Counted from the stretch's first letter, positions 41,675 through 50,173 are shown. The stretch: 64,000 bases of DNA from Arthrobacter sp. FW305-BF8 (GCF_021789315.1 NZ_CP084561.1:558001-622000); one strand, 5' to 3'. Numbers and translations are program-made. The notes: a model not told the origin generated them from the sequence alone.

Positions 41675-42844
41675 ATGACTGCCACCTGGCTGCGGTGGAC
41701 ACCCGCCGTGGCCGTACCTGCTGTGATAGCTGCCGGAGTCCTGGCGGGGTCCTTGCCCGCGAGCGCCCGGGACCCGCTGCCAGAGAAGACACCTGCCCAG
41801 GTGCTGGCGATGATCGGACAACACCAGGCCAAATCCTTCTCGGGCACGGTGGAGCAGTCCTCCGAACTCGGCCTGCCGGATGTCCCCCAGGTTGGGCCCG
41901 GTTCGGGTGCCGGGACGGGTTCGCTCGCGGAACTGCTGACCGGCCCACACAGCGCCCGCGTTTACGTTGACGGCCCAACCAAGGCCCGCATCCAGGTCAT
42001 GGACCGGATGGCCGAACGCGACGCCGTCCGGCAGGGCAATGAGCTGTGGCTGTACAACTCCAAGGACAACACGGCCACGCACGTCACGCTTCCCGCCGGT
42101 GCGACGAAGGAATCCCGCAGCCATGACATGCCGGCAGGTGTGGCAACCCCGGAGGAACTGGCCGCGAAGATGCTTGAAAAGCTGGACGGCACCGACGTGG
42201 CGGTGGCCGAAGACACAGAGGTGGCAGGCAGGGCGGCGTACAACCTGGTTCTTACGCCGCGCTCGGACGTCACCCTGGTGGGTTCCGTGGCTGTGGCCGT
42301 GGACGGTGAGAACGGTCTGCCGCTGAGCGTGGAGGTACGGGCCCGCGGCCAACAGGAGCCTGCGTTCCGGACCGCTTTCTCCAGCCTGACGCTTGGCGCT
42401 CCCGATGCGGCCCTGTTTAACTTCGCGCCGCCGCCGGGTGCCTCGGTGAAGGAACTGGCGGTGCCGGCAAAGCCCAGCGGAACGAAGGGGCAAGCCGACA
42501 AGAACCGGGCCCACAAGGATCTGGCTGGCAAGGACGCGGCCGACAGGAGCACAGACAATAAGAACCTGCGCGGGCACGCCCCCACCGTCACCGGCTCCGG
42601 CTGGGAACGGATCGTCGGCATTCCAGCCCCCTCCGCTTCCGCGCCATCCCAGTCCCGCGAGTCCGGGAAGCAATCAGCCGACCGGCTGCTCAATGATCCG
42701 CTGCTTCGCCAGGCGACCGTGACCGTCCCAGGTGGGCGGGCCATCTCCACATCTCTGGTTAATGTCCTGCTGACCGACGACGGCCGGACGTTCGTTGGTT
42801 CCATGCCCCTGGAGCGGCTCCAGGCCGCCGCAGCCGCGAGGTGA
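41675..42844 (+). CDS. secreted LolA/RseB-like protein of unknown function, next to an ABC exporter
   Basis: The ATG at 41675 has GGAG about 8 bases upstream. A signal sequence is present (residues 1-32, WTPAVAVPAVIAAGVLAGSLPASA). The next 240 residues follow the LolA/RseB beta-fold pattern (LPEKTPAQVLAMIGQHQAKSFSGTVEQSSELGLPDVP, ARVYVDGPTKARIQVMDRMAERDAVRQGNELWLYNSKDNTATHVTLP). A low-complexity Lys/Asp linker and a C-terminal region of about 80 residues complete the 389 residues. The stop overlaps the GTG of the ABC ATPase gene (GTGA), so the three genes form one operon. Binding a lipid or an anti-sigma signal is possible but unproven. Confidence 0.75.
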   Translation: MTATWLRWTPAVAVPAVIAAGVLAGSLPASARDPLPEKTPAQVLAMIGQHQAKSFSGTVEQSSELGLPDVPQVGPGSGAGTGSLAELLTGPHSARVYVDGPTKARIQVMDRMAERDAVRQGNELWLYNSKDNTATHVTLPAGATKESRSHDMPAGVATPEELAAKMLEKLDGTDVAVAEDTEVAGRAAYNLVLTPRSDVTLVGSVAVAVDGENGLPLSVEVRARGQQEPAFRTAFSSLTLGAPDAALFNFAPPPGASVKELAVPAKPSGTKGQADKNRAHKDLAGKDAADRSTDNKNLRGHAPTVTGSGWERIVGIPAPSASAPSQSRESGKQSADRLLNDPLLRQATVTVPGGRAISTSLVNVLLTDDGRTFVGSMPLERLQAAAAAR

Positions 42845-43881
42845 CAGCCGCTGGCCGCGCGCTTGCGCTAGAGACACACGGGCTGAGCAAGCGGTTCGGC
42901 CACCAGCTGGCGGTCAACAGCATCGACCTCGCCGTGCCCCGGGGCTCTGTTTTCGGCTTCCTCGGGCCCAACGGATCAGGCAAGACCACCACTATCCGCA
43001 TGATGCTCGGCCTCGCCGCGCCGACCGCGGGCGAGGTCAGGGTCCTGGGGATGGACATGCCGCGGCAGCTTGATGAGGTCCTGCCAAGGGTCGGTGCGCT
43101 GGTGGAGGGGCCGGCTTTCTACCCTTTCCTCTCGGGTGCGGCAAATCTGCACCGCTTTGATGCAGCGGACCGCCACGCCGCGCCGTCCACCCGCCGCGCG
43201 CGGGTGGCGGAAGCACTGGAACGCGTGGGGCTTTCCCATGCCGCCCGGAAGAAGGTACGGGCCTACTCGCTCGGCATGAAGCAGCGGCTGGGAATCGCCA
43301 ACGCGCTGCTGGCAAGGCGCGAATTGCTGGTGCTGGACGAACCGACCAATGGGCTGGATCCGCAGGGGACGCGCGAGGTGCGGAACTTGGTCCGGTCCCT
43401 CGCCGCAGACGGCGCCACGGTGTTCGTCTCCAGCCACCTGCTGGCCGAAGTGGAGCAGATCTGCACCCACGCGGCCATCATGAGTGCCGGAAGGCTGGTG
43501 GCCCAGGGGCCCCTGGCCGAACTCCGCGAGTCGGGCACCGCGCAGCTCCGCCTCGTGACGCCCGACGCCGGTACGGCCTCGGGCGTTTTGGTGCGGTTCG
43601 GTCTGTCTCCGGTTGCGAGTCATCCAGACGGAGCGGATGCCGTCATCACTTCCAGCTTGCCTATCGGGGTCGGGTTTGACCGGACAGCAGGGCTCTCCGG
43701 TGGCGCAGGGCCTGACGGCACTGCGGGGCAACCCGCCGCCAACGGAGGCGTGGCACCGGAGGCAATAGTTGCTGCCCTCGTGGCAGACGGCGTACGGGTG
43801 CGCGGGTTCACGGTGGAGCGTGGCAGCCTGGAGGACCGCTTTGTGGCTTTGACGGGGGAGGGCTTCGATGTCGCACAGTGA
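42841..43881 (+). CDS. ABC transporter ATP-binding protein
   Basis: The GTG at 42841 overlaps the LolA-like stop. Walker A is FLGPNGSGKTTTIRMM (residues about 40-55), the signature YSLGMKQRLGIA, Walker B ELLVLDEPTNGLDPQGTREV, and the switch His follows in VFVSSHLLAEVEQICTH. 346 residues. The last 100 are an extension with a glycine-rich insert, as in ABC-2 type exporters of the antibiotic-resistance or Bcr/Nod group. It powers the permease encoded next (14-bp overlap). The substrate is unknown. Confidence 0.92.
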   Translation: MTAAGRALALETHGLSKRFGHQLAVNSIDLAVPRGSVFGFLGPNGSGKTTTIRMMLGLAAPTAGEVRVLGMDMPRQLDEVLPRVGALVEGPAFYPFLSGAANLHRFDAADRHAAPSTRRARVAEALERVGLSHAARKKVRAYSLGMKQRLGIANALLARRELLVLDEPTNGLDPQGTREVRNLVRSLAADGATVFVSSHLLAEVEQICTHAAIMSAGRLVAQGPLAELRESGTAQLRLVTPDAGTASGVLVRFGLSPVASHPDGADAVITSSLPIGVGFDRTAGLSGGAGPDGTAGQPAANGGVAPEAIVAALVADGVRVRGFTVERGSLEDRFVALTGEGFDVAQ

Positions 43882-44773
43882 TTGGCCGCCGGTGCAGGAA
43901 CCGGCGGTGCAGCGGCTCGCCGTGCGAGACAGCCCGGCGCCGGGTACCAGGCGCCGGCCGTCCAGCGGTTCGCTGCTCGCCTCGGAACTGAAGCAGCTGT
44001 TCCGCCGCCGCAGGACCCAGGCCATGCTCCTGGCGCTGGCCGCCATCCCGGTGGTGATCGCCGTCGTCGTGCGCGTTTCCTCAACCGTTCCCCCGGGGAG
44101 GGGGCCGGCGTTCCTGGACCGGATCAGCCAGAACGGCCTGTTTGTGGCCGTCACCGCGATGCTGGTGTCCGTTCCGCTGTTCCTCCCGCTGACCATTGGT
44201 GTGGTCGCGGGGGACACCATTGCCGGGGAAGCCGGACTGGGCACGCTGCGGTACCTGCTGGTGGCGCCTGCCGGCAGGGTGCGCCTGCTGCTGGTCAAGT
44301 ATGCCGGGGCTGCAGTGTTCTGTATTTCCGCTCCGCTCGCAGTGGCGCTCGCCGGCGCCGGCATCGGGTGGGTGCTCTTCCCGGTGGGACCGGTGGCGCT
44401 GCTCTCGGGTGACCTTGTGGAACCGGACCAGGCCCTGGTGAGGATGCTGCTGATCGCCGCCTATCAGGCCGTGTCGCTGCTCGGTTTATCGGCCGTCGGG
44501 CTGTTTCTGTCCACGCTGACCGACGTGCCTGTCGGCGCCATGGCCGCCACGATAGTCCTGTCCGTCGTCTCCCAGGTGCTCGATCAGTTGCCTCAGCTGG
44601 AGTGGCTGCACCCGTGGCTGTTCACGCACCACTGGTTCGGCTTCGCAGACCTGCTCCGCCATCCCGTCGGCTGGGATTCGTTCGGCGACAATGCGCTGTT
44701 GCAGGCGGGCTACATCGCAGTGTTCGGTGCGCTCGCGTACGGCAGGTTCGTGAGCAAGGACGTGCTGTCCTAG
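43868..44773 (+). CDS. ABC-2 type transporter permease
   Basis: The ATG at 43868 lies inside the end of the ATPase gene. The 301-residue protein has a 40-residue cytoplasmic N-terminus and six hydrophobic segments (TQAMLLALAAIPVVIAVVVRV, LFVAVTAMLVSVPLFLPLTIGVVAGDTIAGEAGLGTLRYLLVAPAGR, FCISAPLAVALAGAGIGWVLF and others). The GEAGLGTLRYLL segment is typical of ABC-2 permeases. It forms the membrane part of the exporter with the preceding ATPase; both come after a LolA-like secreted protein, which may be its partner. Confidence 0.88.
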   Translation: MSHSDWPPVQEPAVQRLAVRDSPAPGTRRRPSSGSLLASELKQLFRRRRTQAMLLALAAIPVVIAVVVRVSSTVPPGRGPAFLDRISQNGLFVAVTAMLVSVPLFLPLTIGVVAGDTIAGEAGLGTLRYLLVAPAGRVRLLLVKYAGAAVFCISAPLAVALAGAGIGWVLFPVGPVALLSGDLVEPDQALVRMLLIAAYQAVSLLGLSAVGLFLSTLTDVPVGAMAATIVLSVVSQVLDQLPQLEWLHPWLFTHHWFGFADLLRHPVGWDSFGDNALLQAGYIAVFGALAYGRFVSKDVLS

Positions 44774-44827
44774 GGGTTCCCTGAGCCGGGGTTTCCGCTT
44801 TCGGGGTCCTCGTAGCGGGGTCTGCGG

Positions 44828-46366
44828 CTAGTACCGCGCAGCGACCGGATGGAGCTGCATGCCGGCCATCATGCCCAGATCTGTCACGGTGATGCCCGCG
44901 GACGGGTTCAGTGCCTGGACTACCCTGCCGCCGCCGAGGTAGATCGCCACATGGTAGAAACCCGGCGCCGCTCCCCAAACCAGCAGGTCACCGGGCTGCG
45001 CCTGGGACAGGGGCACGTGAACGGGGGCCTGGGCGAACTGCTCCGCAGCCGTGCGCGGAAGTTGCTTCCCGATGGCCGCGAACGCGTTTTGGACCAGGCC
45101 CGAACAGTCGAAGCCGAACGCGCCAGTGCCGCCATATTGATAGAAGTACGGCGACCCCACCTTGCCCATCGCCACGGAAATGGCCGCCTGGTTGGAGCCG
45201 GCTGGAGACGGGGCAGGCCGAACCGGCGCCGGCTGAACCGGCGCAGGCGCGGGAGCCGGGGCGGGTGCTGGCCGTGCTGGTGCGGGAGCCGGACGGGCCG
45301 GAGCAGGTGCCGGGCGGGCCGGAGCAGCAGGCGCGGGAGCCGCCGGAGTTGCCCGTGAAGGAGTGGTCTGGGCCGGTGTCCGGGCCGGTGCGGAAGCAGA
45401 CTGCTCCGCCGAGGCAGCACTTGCGCTGCCTGCCGCCGCAGCGTTCATCGCCGGTGCCTGTTCTGCGTCCGCAGCATTCGCTGCCGCTGCCTTATCTGTG
45501 GCCGCCTGGGCCGCTGCGGCACGTTCAGCTGCCGCAGTTACCGCGGCGAGACGCGCCTGCTGTCGCTGGCGTTCCAGGCCGTCCACGCGGGCGGACTCAA
45601 GCGCCGTTGTGGTGTTCCGCAGCGAGGCAAGCTGCCCTACAAGGACGGTCCGCTGCGCCTTCGCGTCCGCCACTTCCTTCACCTGGGCCGCATTAGCCTG
45701 ATCGGCCTGGGCCTTGAGCGTCTCGGCAGTTTTCGCGGCGTCGTCTGCAGCGCGGCGTGCGTCGGCGGCAGCAGCGGTGAGGGATTCGGCGGCTGTGGCG
45801 GTGGTTTCTGCTGCGGCGAAGGCCCTGCTCCGGCCCGCGGTGAGGGCCTGCAGTGTTGCGGCCTTGGCGAGGACGTCGCCCGTGCCCGCGACCAGGCCGC
45901 TCAGTTCCGGATTGAGGCCACCGTTCCGGTACAGGTCCCCGGCCAGCTGCCCCACGGCCTTGCGGCTCTTGGACTGTTCCTTGTCCGCGGCGGCAGCCCT
46001 GGCCGTGGCCGCCGCGGCCGCCTCCGACCTCGTGTCCAGTTCGACGAGGGCATTGCTGTAGGCGTTGTTGGCTTCGAGCGTGCGTGCGAACGTGGCTTCC
46101 TGGGCCGCCGCGGCCTCGCCCAGGATGCCCTCAATGTCGGCGACCTTTGCCGCCGTCGCACTTTCACTTGACTTGGCGGCAGCGATTTCCGCGGGGGAGG
46201 GGATTTCTGGCGATGCCGGTGCCGTCAGGGCTGTTGCCCCGAAGACCGATGTTGGCGGGCTCACCGCGACCCCCCGGTGAGCGTTCGCAGGTGCCGCGAG
46301 GGTTCCAAAGAGGACGACGGCGGTGCACAGGGCGGCCGCTGTGCGGCCGGGGCCAGTCAAACTCAT
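44828..46366 (-). CDS. secreted NlpC/P60 peptidoglycan endopeptidase
   Basis: The ATG at 46366 follows GCGAGG; a signal peptide covers residues 1-29 (cleaved after ANA). Residues 60-290 are an Ala-rich coiled coil, as in RipA-type hydrolases. A long PAPAPARPAPA linker follows (residues about 330-385), and the NlpC/P60 domain is at 390-512 with nucleophile Cys in GFDCSGLVQNAFAAIG and His in GFYHVAIYLGGGRVV. 512 residues. It cuts stem peptides in cell-wall turnover and division; the coiled coil may bind a regulator such as FtsEX. The Pro/Ala linker is encoded by a GC-rich repeated tract. Confidence 0.92.
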   Translation of the reverse strand: MSLTGPGRTAAALCTAVVLFGTLAAPANAHRGVAVSPPTSVFGATALTAPASPEIPSPAEIAAAKSSESATAAKVADIEGILGEAAAAQEATFARTLEANNAYSNALVELDTRSEAAAAATARAAAADKEQSKSRKAVGQLAGDLYRNGGLNPELSGLVAGTGDVLAKAATLQALTAGRSRAFAAAETTATAAESLTAAAADARRAADDAAKTAETLKAQADQANAAQVKEVADAKAQRTVLVGQLASLRNTTTALESARVDGLERQRQQARLAAVTAAAERAAAAQAATDKAAAANAADAEQAPAMNAAAAGSASAASAEQSASAPARTPAQTTPSRATPAAPAPAAPARPAPAPARPAPAPARPAPAPAPAPAPVQPAPVRPAPSPAGSNQAAISVAMGKVGSPYFYQYGGTGAFGFDCSGLVQNAFAAIGKQLPRTAAEQFAQAPVHVPLSQAQPGDLLVWGAAPGFYHVAIYLGGGRVVQALNPSAGITVTDLGMMAGMQLHPVAARY

Positions 46367-46461
46367 TCATAACCTCGCAAGTCAGGGCGGGGCGAACGAG
46401 TCGGGAGGCAGCACGCAAGTGCTCCTCTGAAGATGCCCAGCCCTTTGAGGTTAGGGCTCTG

Positions 46462-46487
46462 GTTACCACACTGGCAACAGTGGTCAC
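46462..46487. promoter_or_regulatory. imperfect palindrome upstream of the NlpC/P60 gene
   Basis: GTnACCAC, a 10-base spacer and GTGGTnAC (18 of 26 positions symmetric) lie 96 bases upstream of the NlpC/P60 start. It could bind a cell-wall regulator. No riboswitch structure was recognised in the 200-base leader region. Confidence 0.3.
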
Positions 46488-46589
46488 ATCAATAACATAA
46501 ACAACACGAGTGTCATTTGGGCGGAGATGAAGCGGGCGTGTCGCGTCGACCGTCAGCCGGGGCCAACGGAACAGAACTGTGAATCGCCG

Positions 46590-47510
46590 TCAGGCGTGCT
46601 GAGGCGATTCGTGCTCGTAGTGGCTGGCCGGTTCCAGTTGGAAGGTGCAGTGCTCGGTATCGAAATGCGACCCCAGACAGGTCGTCAGTGTGTCCAGGAC
46701 CTGGTCCGCGCCCTTCGCGCTCAGCACCTCGTCCTCCACCACCACGTGGGCGGAAAACACCGGCACGCCGGATGTGATGGTCCAGATGTGGATGTCGTGG
46801 ACGGCAACCACGCCCGCCACCGAGAGGATGTGTTCGCGGATCATGCTGACTTCCACGCCCTTCGGAGTGGCCTCCAGCAGGACATCCACCACCTCGCGGA
46901 GCAAGTGCCAGGCCCTCGGCAGGATCATCAGCGCGATGATCACGGAGGCGATGGTGTCCGCCGCGAGATAGCCGGTGAACTTGATGACCAGAGCCGCGGC
47001 GATCACGGCGAACGAGCCGAGGAGATCGCCCAGCACCTCCAGGTAGGCGCCGCGGACGTTCAGGCTTTCCTGCTGGGCCTTGCGCAGGATCAGCAGCGAG
47101 ACGAGGTTGGCGGCCGCACCGAGGATGGCGGCGTACAGCATGATGTCGGTATGCACCTCGGGTGCGGAGCCAATGCGGCGGATGGCTTCGGTGAAGATGA
47201 CAGCCGCTACCACCACCAGGATCAGGGCGTTGGCGAGGGCAGCCAGGACTTCCGCGCGCTGGTAACCGTAGGTCCGTAGATCGCTGGCCGGCAGTGCGGC
47301 GATCCATGCAGCCATCAGGGCGATGAAGACGCCGGCTGAGTCAGAGAGCATGTGGCCCGCATCGGCCAGCAGGGCCAGGGAGCCGGAGAGCAGGGAGCCG
47401 ACCAGTTGGATGAGCATCACGGAGAGGGTGATGGCCAGAACCGCAATCAGCCTGCCGCGGTGCCTACCCGTTGCCGTGAGGCCGTGGGTGTGGTTGTGGT
47501 CGTGTCCCAT
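46590..47510 (-). CDS. CDF-family (CzcD-like) divalent metal cation transporter
   Basis: The ATG at 47510 begins MGHDHNHTHG, the His-rich tip typical of CDF zinc exporters; upstream in-frame codons lack this logic. Six membrane helices follow. The metal-site motifs are LLADAGHMLSDSAGVFIALMAAW (HxxxD) and LEVLGDLLGSFAVIAAALVIKFTG, the latter with Asp but with Gly-Asp where many have His. The cytoplasmic domain has VVAVHDIHIWTITSGVPVFSAHVVVE. 306 residues. It exports Zn2+ (or Co, Cd) by proton antiport. It is the last of three genes with 9-10 bp gaps. Confidence 0.9.
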   Translation of the reverse strand: MGHDHNHTHGLTATGRHRGRLIAVLAITLSVMLIQLVGSLLSGSLALLADAGHMLSDSAGVFIALMAAWIAALPASDLRTYGYQRAEVLAALANALILVVVAAVIFTEAIRRIGSAPEVHTDIMLYAAILGAAANLVSLLILRKAQQESLNVRGAYLEVLGDLLGSFAVIAAALVIKFTGYLAADTIASVIIALMILPRAWHLLREVVDVLLEATPKGVEVSMIREHILSVAGVVAVHDIHIWTITSGVPVFSAHVVVEDEVLSAKGADQVLDTLTTCLGSHFDTEHCTFQLEPASHYEHESPQHA

Positions 47511-47520
47511 GCCTACAAGG

Positions 47521-47949
47521 CTAGTCCCACCCGAGTTCGTGAAGCCGCTGGTCGTCGATTCCGAAGTGGTGCGCAATCTCATGGATCACCGTCACCGCCA
47601 CCTCCTCCACCACATCCTCGCGGGACGAGCAGATGTCCAGGATGGGCTGGCGGTAGATGGTAATGCGGTCCGGAAGCGATCCGGCATCCCACCAGGAATC
47701 ACGCTCGGTCAGTGGAACGCCCTCGTACAGCCCCAGCAGAACCGTGTCCGGGTCCTCACCGGGCTGCGGGACGTAATCGTCGTCTATGAACACCGCTACG
47801 TTGTCCATGGCCTGTGCCACTTCGGCCGGAAGCTGGTCCAGGGCGTCGCTGACAGCCGCTTCGAAGTCGGCCTCCGACATGTCGAAACCGGGGGAGTCGC
47901 CGGCTCCGTCCGGCACGATCGGGAGGCCGGGCGGCAGGTTAGCTGGCAT
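47521..47949 (-). CDS. zincin-like metallopeptidase (DUF1025 type)
   Basis: The ATG at 47949 lies 9 bases after the upstream gene. Residues 25-142 carry the family core: MSEADFEAAVSDALDQLPAEVAQAMDNVAVFIDDD, GLYEGVPLTERDSWWDAGSLPDRITIYRQPILDICSSREDVVEEVAVTVIHEIAHHFGIDDQRLHELGW, with the HEIAHHFGID zinc motif (HExxHxxGxxD). The 142-residue size fits. These small cytoplasmic metallopeptidase-like proteins are widespread in actinobacteria; the substrate is unknown. In an operon with an EamA exporter and a CDF transporter. Confidence 0.88.
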   Translation of the reverse strand: MPANLPPGLPIVPDGAGDSPGFDMSEADFEAAVSDALDQLPAEVAQAMDNVAVFIDDDYVPQPGEDPDTVLLGLYEGVPLTERDSWWDAGSLPDRITIYRQPILDICSSREDVVEEVAVTVIHEIAHHFGIDDQRLHELGWD

Positions 47950-47958
47950 ACCCAAACT

Positions 47959-48897
47959 TTAGCGGGATCTCCGCCGCGTCAGTCCCACACCGAGGAGGCA
48001 GATGGCGCCGCCGACGAGTCCCCAGACCGTCGGGATTTCGCTGAGCACCAGCCACGAGATCAGCACCGTCGTGCCCGGCACCAGATACGTGGTGGCAGCC
48101 AGCTTGCCGGCATCGATCAGCGATAGTGCGTAGGCCCACGTGGTGAAGGCGATGGCGGTGGGGAAGATGCCCAGGTAGACCAGGCCAAGGGTGGCCGGCA
48201 GCGGGGCCGCCTGCAGTTCCTGACCCAGCTGGCCGGCGAACGGCAGGCAGCAGACCAGGCCCACCATGATGCCGAACCAGGTTGCCTGGCCCGCCGGAAA
48301 CTTCCGCAGCACGGGCTTCTGGATGATGACGCTGACCGCGGCGAGTGCAGCAGCGAGGAGGCAAAGCAGCACGCCTGCCACGTCCGCCGTCGAACGTGTC
48401 CCCGATCCCAGCGCGATGACTGCGACGCCGCCGAACGCCACCAGGCTGCCGATGATCAGCCAGCGCGGGAAGCCCTCCTTGAGGATGATGCCTGCCATTA
48501 CAGCCACCAGGATCGGGTTCACGTTGATGAGCAGCGCGCTGGTTCCGGCGTCGAGCGAATGCTCCGCGGCGTTGAGCGCCACGTTGTAGCCGGCGAACCA
48601 CATGACGCCGTAGGCGAGGATCGGCCACCACTCGCGTCCCCGCGGCAGCGCCCGCAGTTTGGGAAGCACCACCGCGCCGAGCACGACGGCGGCAATCGCC
48701 AGCCGCCCCAGGGTCAGCGCTCCCGGGGAGAAGCTTGGGCCAACGGCGCGGATGCCAACGAAGGCGGAGGCCCAGAGCACCACGGTCACCACGACGGCGG
48801 CGACCCCCAGCGCGTTCATGGAGGGTGCGGGTTTCCGGGGGGAGAGGTCATCGGGGGAGTGGGGCTGGAGGGGGCTGGTGCCGGCGGTGGATGCCAT
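47959..48897 (-). CDS. EamA/DMT-family exporter
   Basis: The ATG at 48897 begins a 26-residue hydrophilic N-terminus; ten hydrophobic segments follow, arranged as two EamA repeats (VVTVVLWASAFVGIRAVGPSFSPGALTLGRLAIAAVV and VSVIIQKPVLRKFPAGQATWFGIMVGLVC). 312 residues. The family exports amino acids or metabolites; this substrate is unknown. It starts a three-gene minus-strand operon (EamA, metallopeptidase, CDF). Confidence 0.87.
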   Translation of the reverse strand: MASTAGTSPLQPHSPDDLSPRKPAPSMNALGVAAVVVTVVLWASAFVGIRAVGPSFSPGALTLGRLAIAAVVLGAVVLPKLRALPRGREWWPILAYGVMWFAGYNVALNAAEHSLDAGTSALLINVNPILVAVMAGIILKEGFPRWLIIGSLVAFGGVAVIALGSGTRSTADVAGVLLCLLAAALAAVSVIIQKPVLRKFPAGQATWFGIMVGLVCCLPFAGQLGQELQAAPLPATLGLVYLGIFPTAIAFTTWAYALSLIDAGKLAATTYLVPGTTVLISWLVLSEIPTVWGLVGGAICLLGVGLTRRRSR

Positions 48898-49017
48898 GAT
48901 GCCAATCTAGCGCCGTTCCCCGCACGGTGGCTGGCGGAAATCGGCCATGTCTAGCCAAGAAACTGCCACGTGCCGGCCCCTGTTTTGCTTGCCGTTTGCC
49001 TGTCCATCGGGCCGATT

Positions 49018-49046
49018 TTGGAAATTCCGGGGAGAGGCTCTATAGT
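49018..49046 (+). promoter_or_regulatory. housekeeping-type promoter of the tRNA cluster
   Basis: TTGGAA (49018-49023), a 17-base spacer and TATAGT (49041-49046) closely match TTGACA-N17-TATAAT. It lies 92 bases upstream of tRNA-Glu and points into the cluster. Confidence 0.75.
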
Positions 49047-49137
49047 TTTACAGGTCCAGTTCGGAGGAACACGAAAGGACAAGAACGAAAGGCTTCGGCC
49101 CTTTATTTTTGCCCTTGTTCAACCAAATTGAGTCCAG

Positions 49138-49210
49138 GCCCCCATCGTCTAGCGGCCTAGGACACCGCCCTTTCACGGCGGCGGCACGGGTTCGAATCCC
49201 GTTGGGGGTA
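49138..49210 (+). tRNA. tRNA-Glu (anticodon TTC)
   Basis: The cloverleaf folds with acceptor GCCCCCA/TGGGGGT, anticodon arm CCGCC-CTTTCAC-GGCGG (loop with TTC), and T arm ACGGG-TTCGAAT-CCCGT. The first pair is G-T. The CCA end is not encoded. First of three tRNAs, 91 bases after the promoter. Confidence 0.95.
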
Positions 49211-49304
49211 CGCAAGGAAGTGGTCAAAGCAGGCAAAAAAGTCTGGTAGGCTGGAGTCCTTGAAAAAACGCGGTAGCGATACTGCGGAAAGCAAGAAATA
49301 GCAA

Positions 49305-49378
49305 GGCCCTGTAGCGCAGTTGGTTAGCGCGCCGCCCTGTCACGGCGGAGGTCGCGGGTTCAAGTCCCGTCAGGGTCG
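49305..49378 (+). tRNA. tRNA-Asp (anticodon GTC)
   Basis: Acceptor GGCCCTG/CAGGGTC, D arm GCGC-AGTTGGTTA-GCGC, anticodon arm with the loop CTGTCAC, and T arm GCGGG-TTCAAGT-CCCGT. No encoded CCA. It lies 94 bases after tRNA-Glu and is probably cotranscribed. Confidence 0.95.
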
Positions 49379-49426
49379 CTTTGTTTGCCGGAAGAGATTC
49401 CGGCATTCATGGTGACACGTCACCTA

Positions 49427-49502
49427 GGCTCTGTAGCTCAGTTGGTAGAGCGTTCGACTGAAAATCGAAAGGTCACCGGATCGACGCCGGTCGGAGCCAC
49501 CA
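49427..49502 (+). tRNA. tRNA-Phe (anticodon GAA) with encoded CCA
   Basis: Acceptor GGCTCTG/CGGAGCC, with G33-C49492 closing, D arm GCTC-AGTTGGTA-GAGC, anticodon loop CTGAAAA containing GAA, T arm CCGGA-TCGACGC-CGG-type with the loop slightly unusual (TCGACGC for TTCRANY), and ACCA at 49499-49502. It is the only one of the three with CCA in the DNA. Confidence 0.93.
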
Positions 49503-49507
49503 GCTAG

Positions 49508-49542
49508 AACCCCGCTGTTCCATAAGGAACAGCGGGGTTTTT
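49508..49542 (+). terminator. intrinsic terminator of the tRNA cluster
   Basis: A perfect 14-bp stem (49508-49521 with 49526-49539, AACCCCGCTGTTCC) with loop ATAA is followed by a T run to 49542, five bases after tRNA-Phe. Confidence 0.97.
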
Positions 49543-49575
49543 CGTTCCGCGGGTTTCCCTGTCTTGGGCAACCCT

Positions 49576-49775
49576 TCCTCACTTCCTGCGGCCTTTCTGG
49601 CAACGCGTCCTCAGGTCCTGCGGTCTTTCTGGCAACGCGTCCTCAGGTCCTGCAACCTTTCAGGGAACGCGTCCTCACCTCCTGCGGTCTTTCTGGCAAC
49701 GCGTCCTCAGGTCCTGCGGTCTTTCAGGGAACGCGTCCTCACCTCCTGCGGCTTTTCTGGCAACGCTTCCTCAGC
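49576..49775. repeat. 32-bp tandem repeat (minisatellite), six full units and a partial one
   Basis: Units begin with tcctca at 49576, 49608, 49640, 49672, 49704, 49736 and 49768, exactly 32 bases apart. Two alternating variants exist: the end is ctttctggcaacgcg or ctttcagggaacgcg, and after tcctca comes ggtcctgc or cctcctgc. A degraded copy may precede at about 49544. There are no spacers, so it is not CRISPR; 32 is not a multiple of three, so it is not a protein repeat. It lies 34 bases after the tRNA terminator. Confidence 0.95.
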
Positions 49776-50108
49776 TTGCCCGCTGTAGGTGGGGAAGCGT
49801 GCCCCTGGGTGTGCCACTGCGCCCACCGACTGCCCCGCGCCCGGCGTTGGGCGAGCGGCAGGGAAGCCGGCCTATCAGTCCGTCACCGTCGAGGATCCAG
49901 GCCTGGCTCCCCGGTGAATGAGCCGCCGTGGCACTTTGGCAGCTCCGGCGTCGTAAATCACGACCCGACCGGCGAGTTGCGCGTCGAAGTGCCCCGTTTT
50001 GGCGGGGCCCGCTCCCTGCTGGCGGTGTGAGCAACACCATTGATGACGTGATTATGAAGATATGTTTGATTCCCGTCCTTAAGTGGGGCACGCGCGCGCA
50101 AAACGAGA

Positions 50109-50124
50109 TGTAAGCGCTTGCGCA
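50109..50124. promoter_or_regulatory. LacI-type operator, site 1 upstream of levansucrase
   Basis: tgtaagcgcttgcgca has the central AAGCGCTT palindrome of LacI/GalR-family operators, 254 bases before the start codon. A close relative, tgtaaacgcttgca, occurs at 57041-57054 before the alpha-glucosidase. Confidence 0.6.
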
Positions 50125-50173
50125 GTAGGAGGCCAGACTTATGGCGACATCCGAAAACCGGGTTGAACTCGGC

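Noticed and set aside
39218..42673. 1151-residue open frame on the minus strand
   Set aside because: It is antisense to the Rph-like, DedA and LolA-like genes, has low-complexity Arg/Gly/His composition and no family motif; high GC makes such shadows long.
46371..46589. c-di-AMP (ydaO-type) riboswitch before the NlpC/P60 gene
   Set aside because: Such riboswitches are common before actinobacterial wall hydrolases, but I could not find the conserved core or pseudoknot.
49576..49775. CRISPR array
   Set aside because: Units are directly adjacent with no spacers, and no cas gene is nearby.
49564..49788. 74-residue frame with repeated words over the tandem repeat
   Set aside because: The 32-base period shifts frame every unit, there is no ribosome binding site, and the repeat, not a protein, explains the open frame.
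49776..50030. 84-residue frame before levansucrase
   Set aside because: No ribosome binding site or homologous look; the region holds operators.
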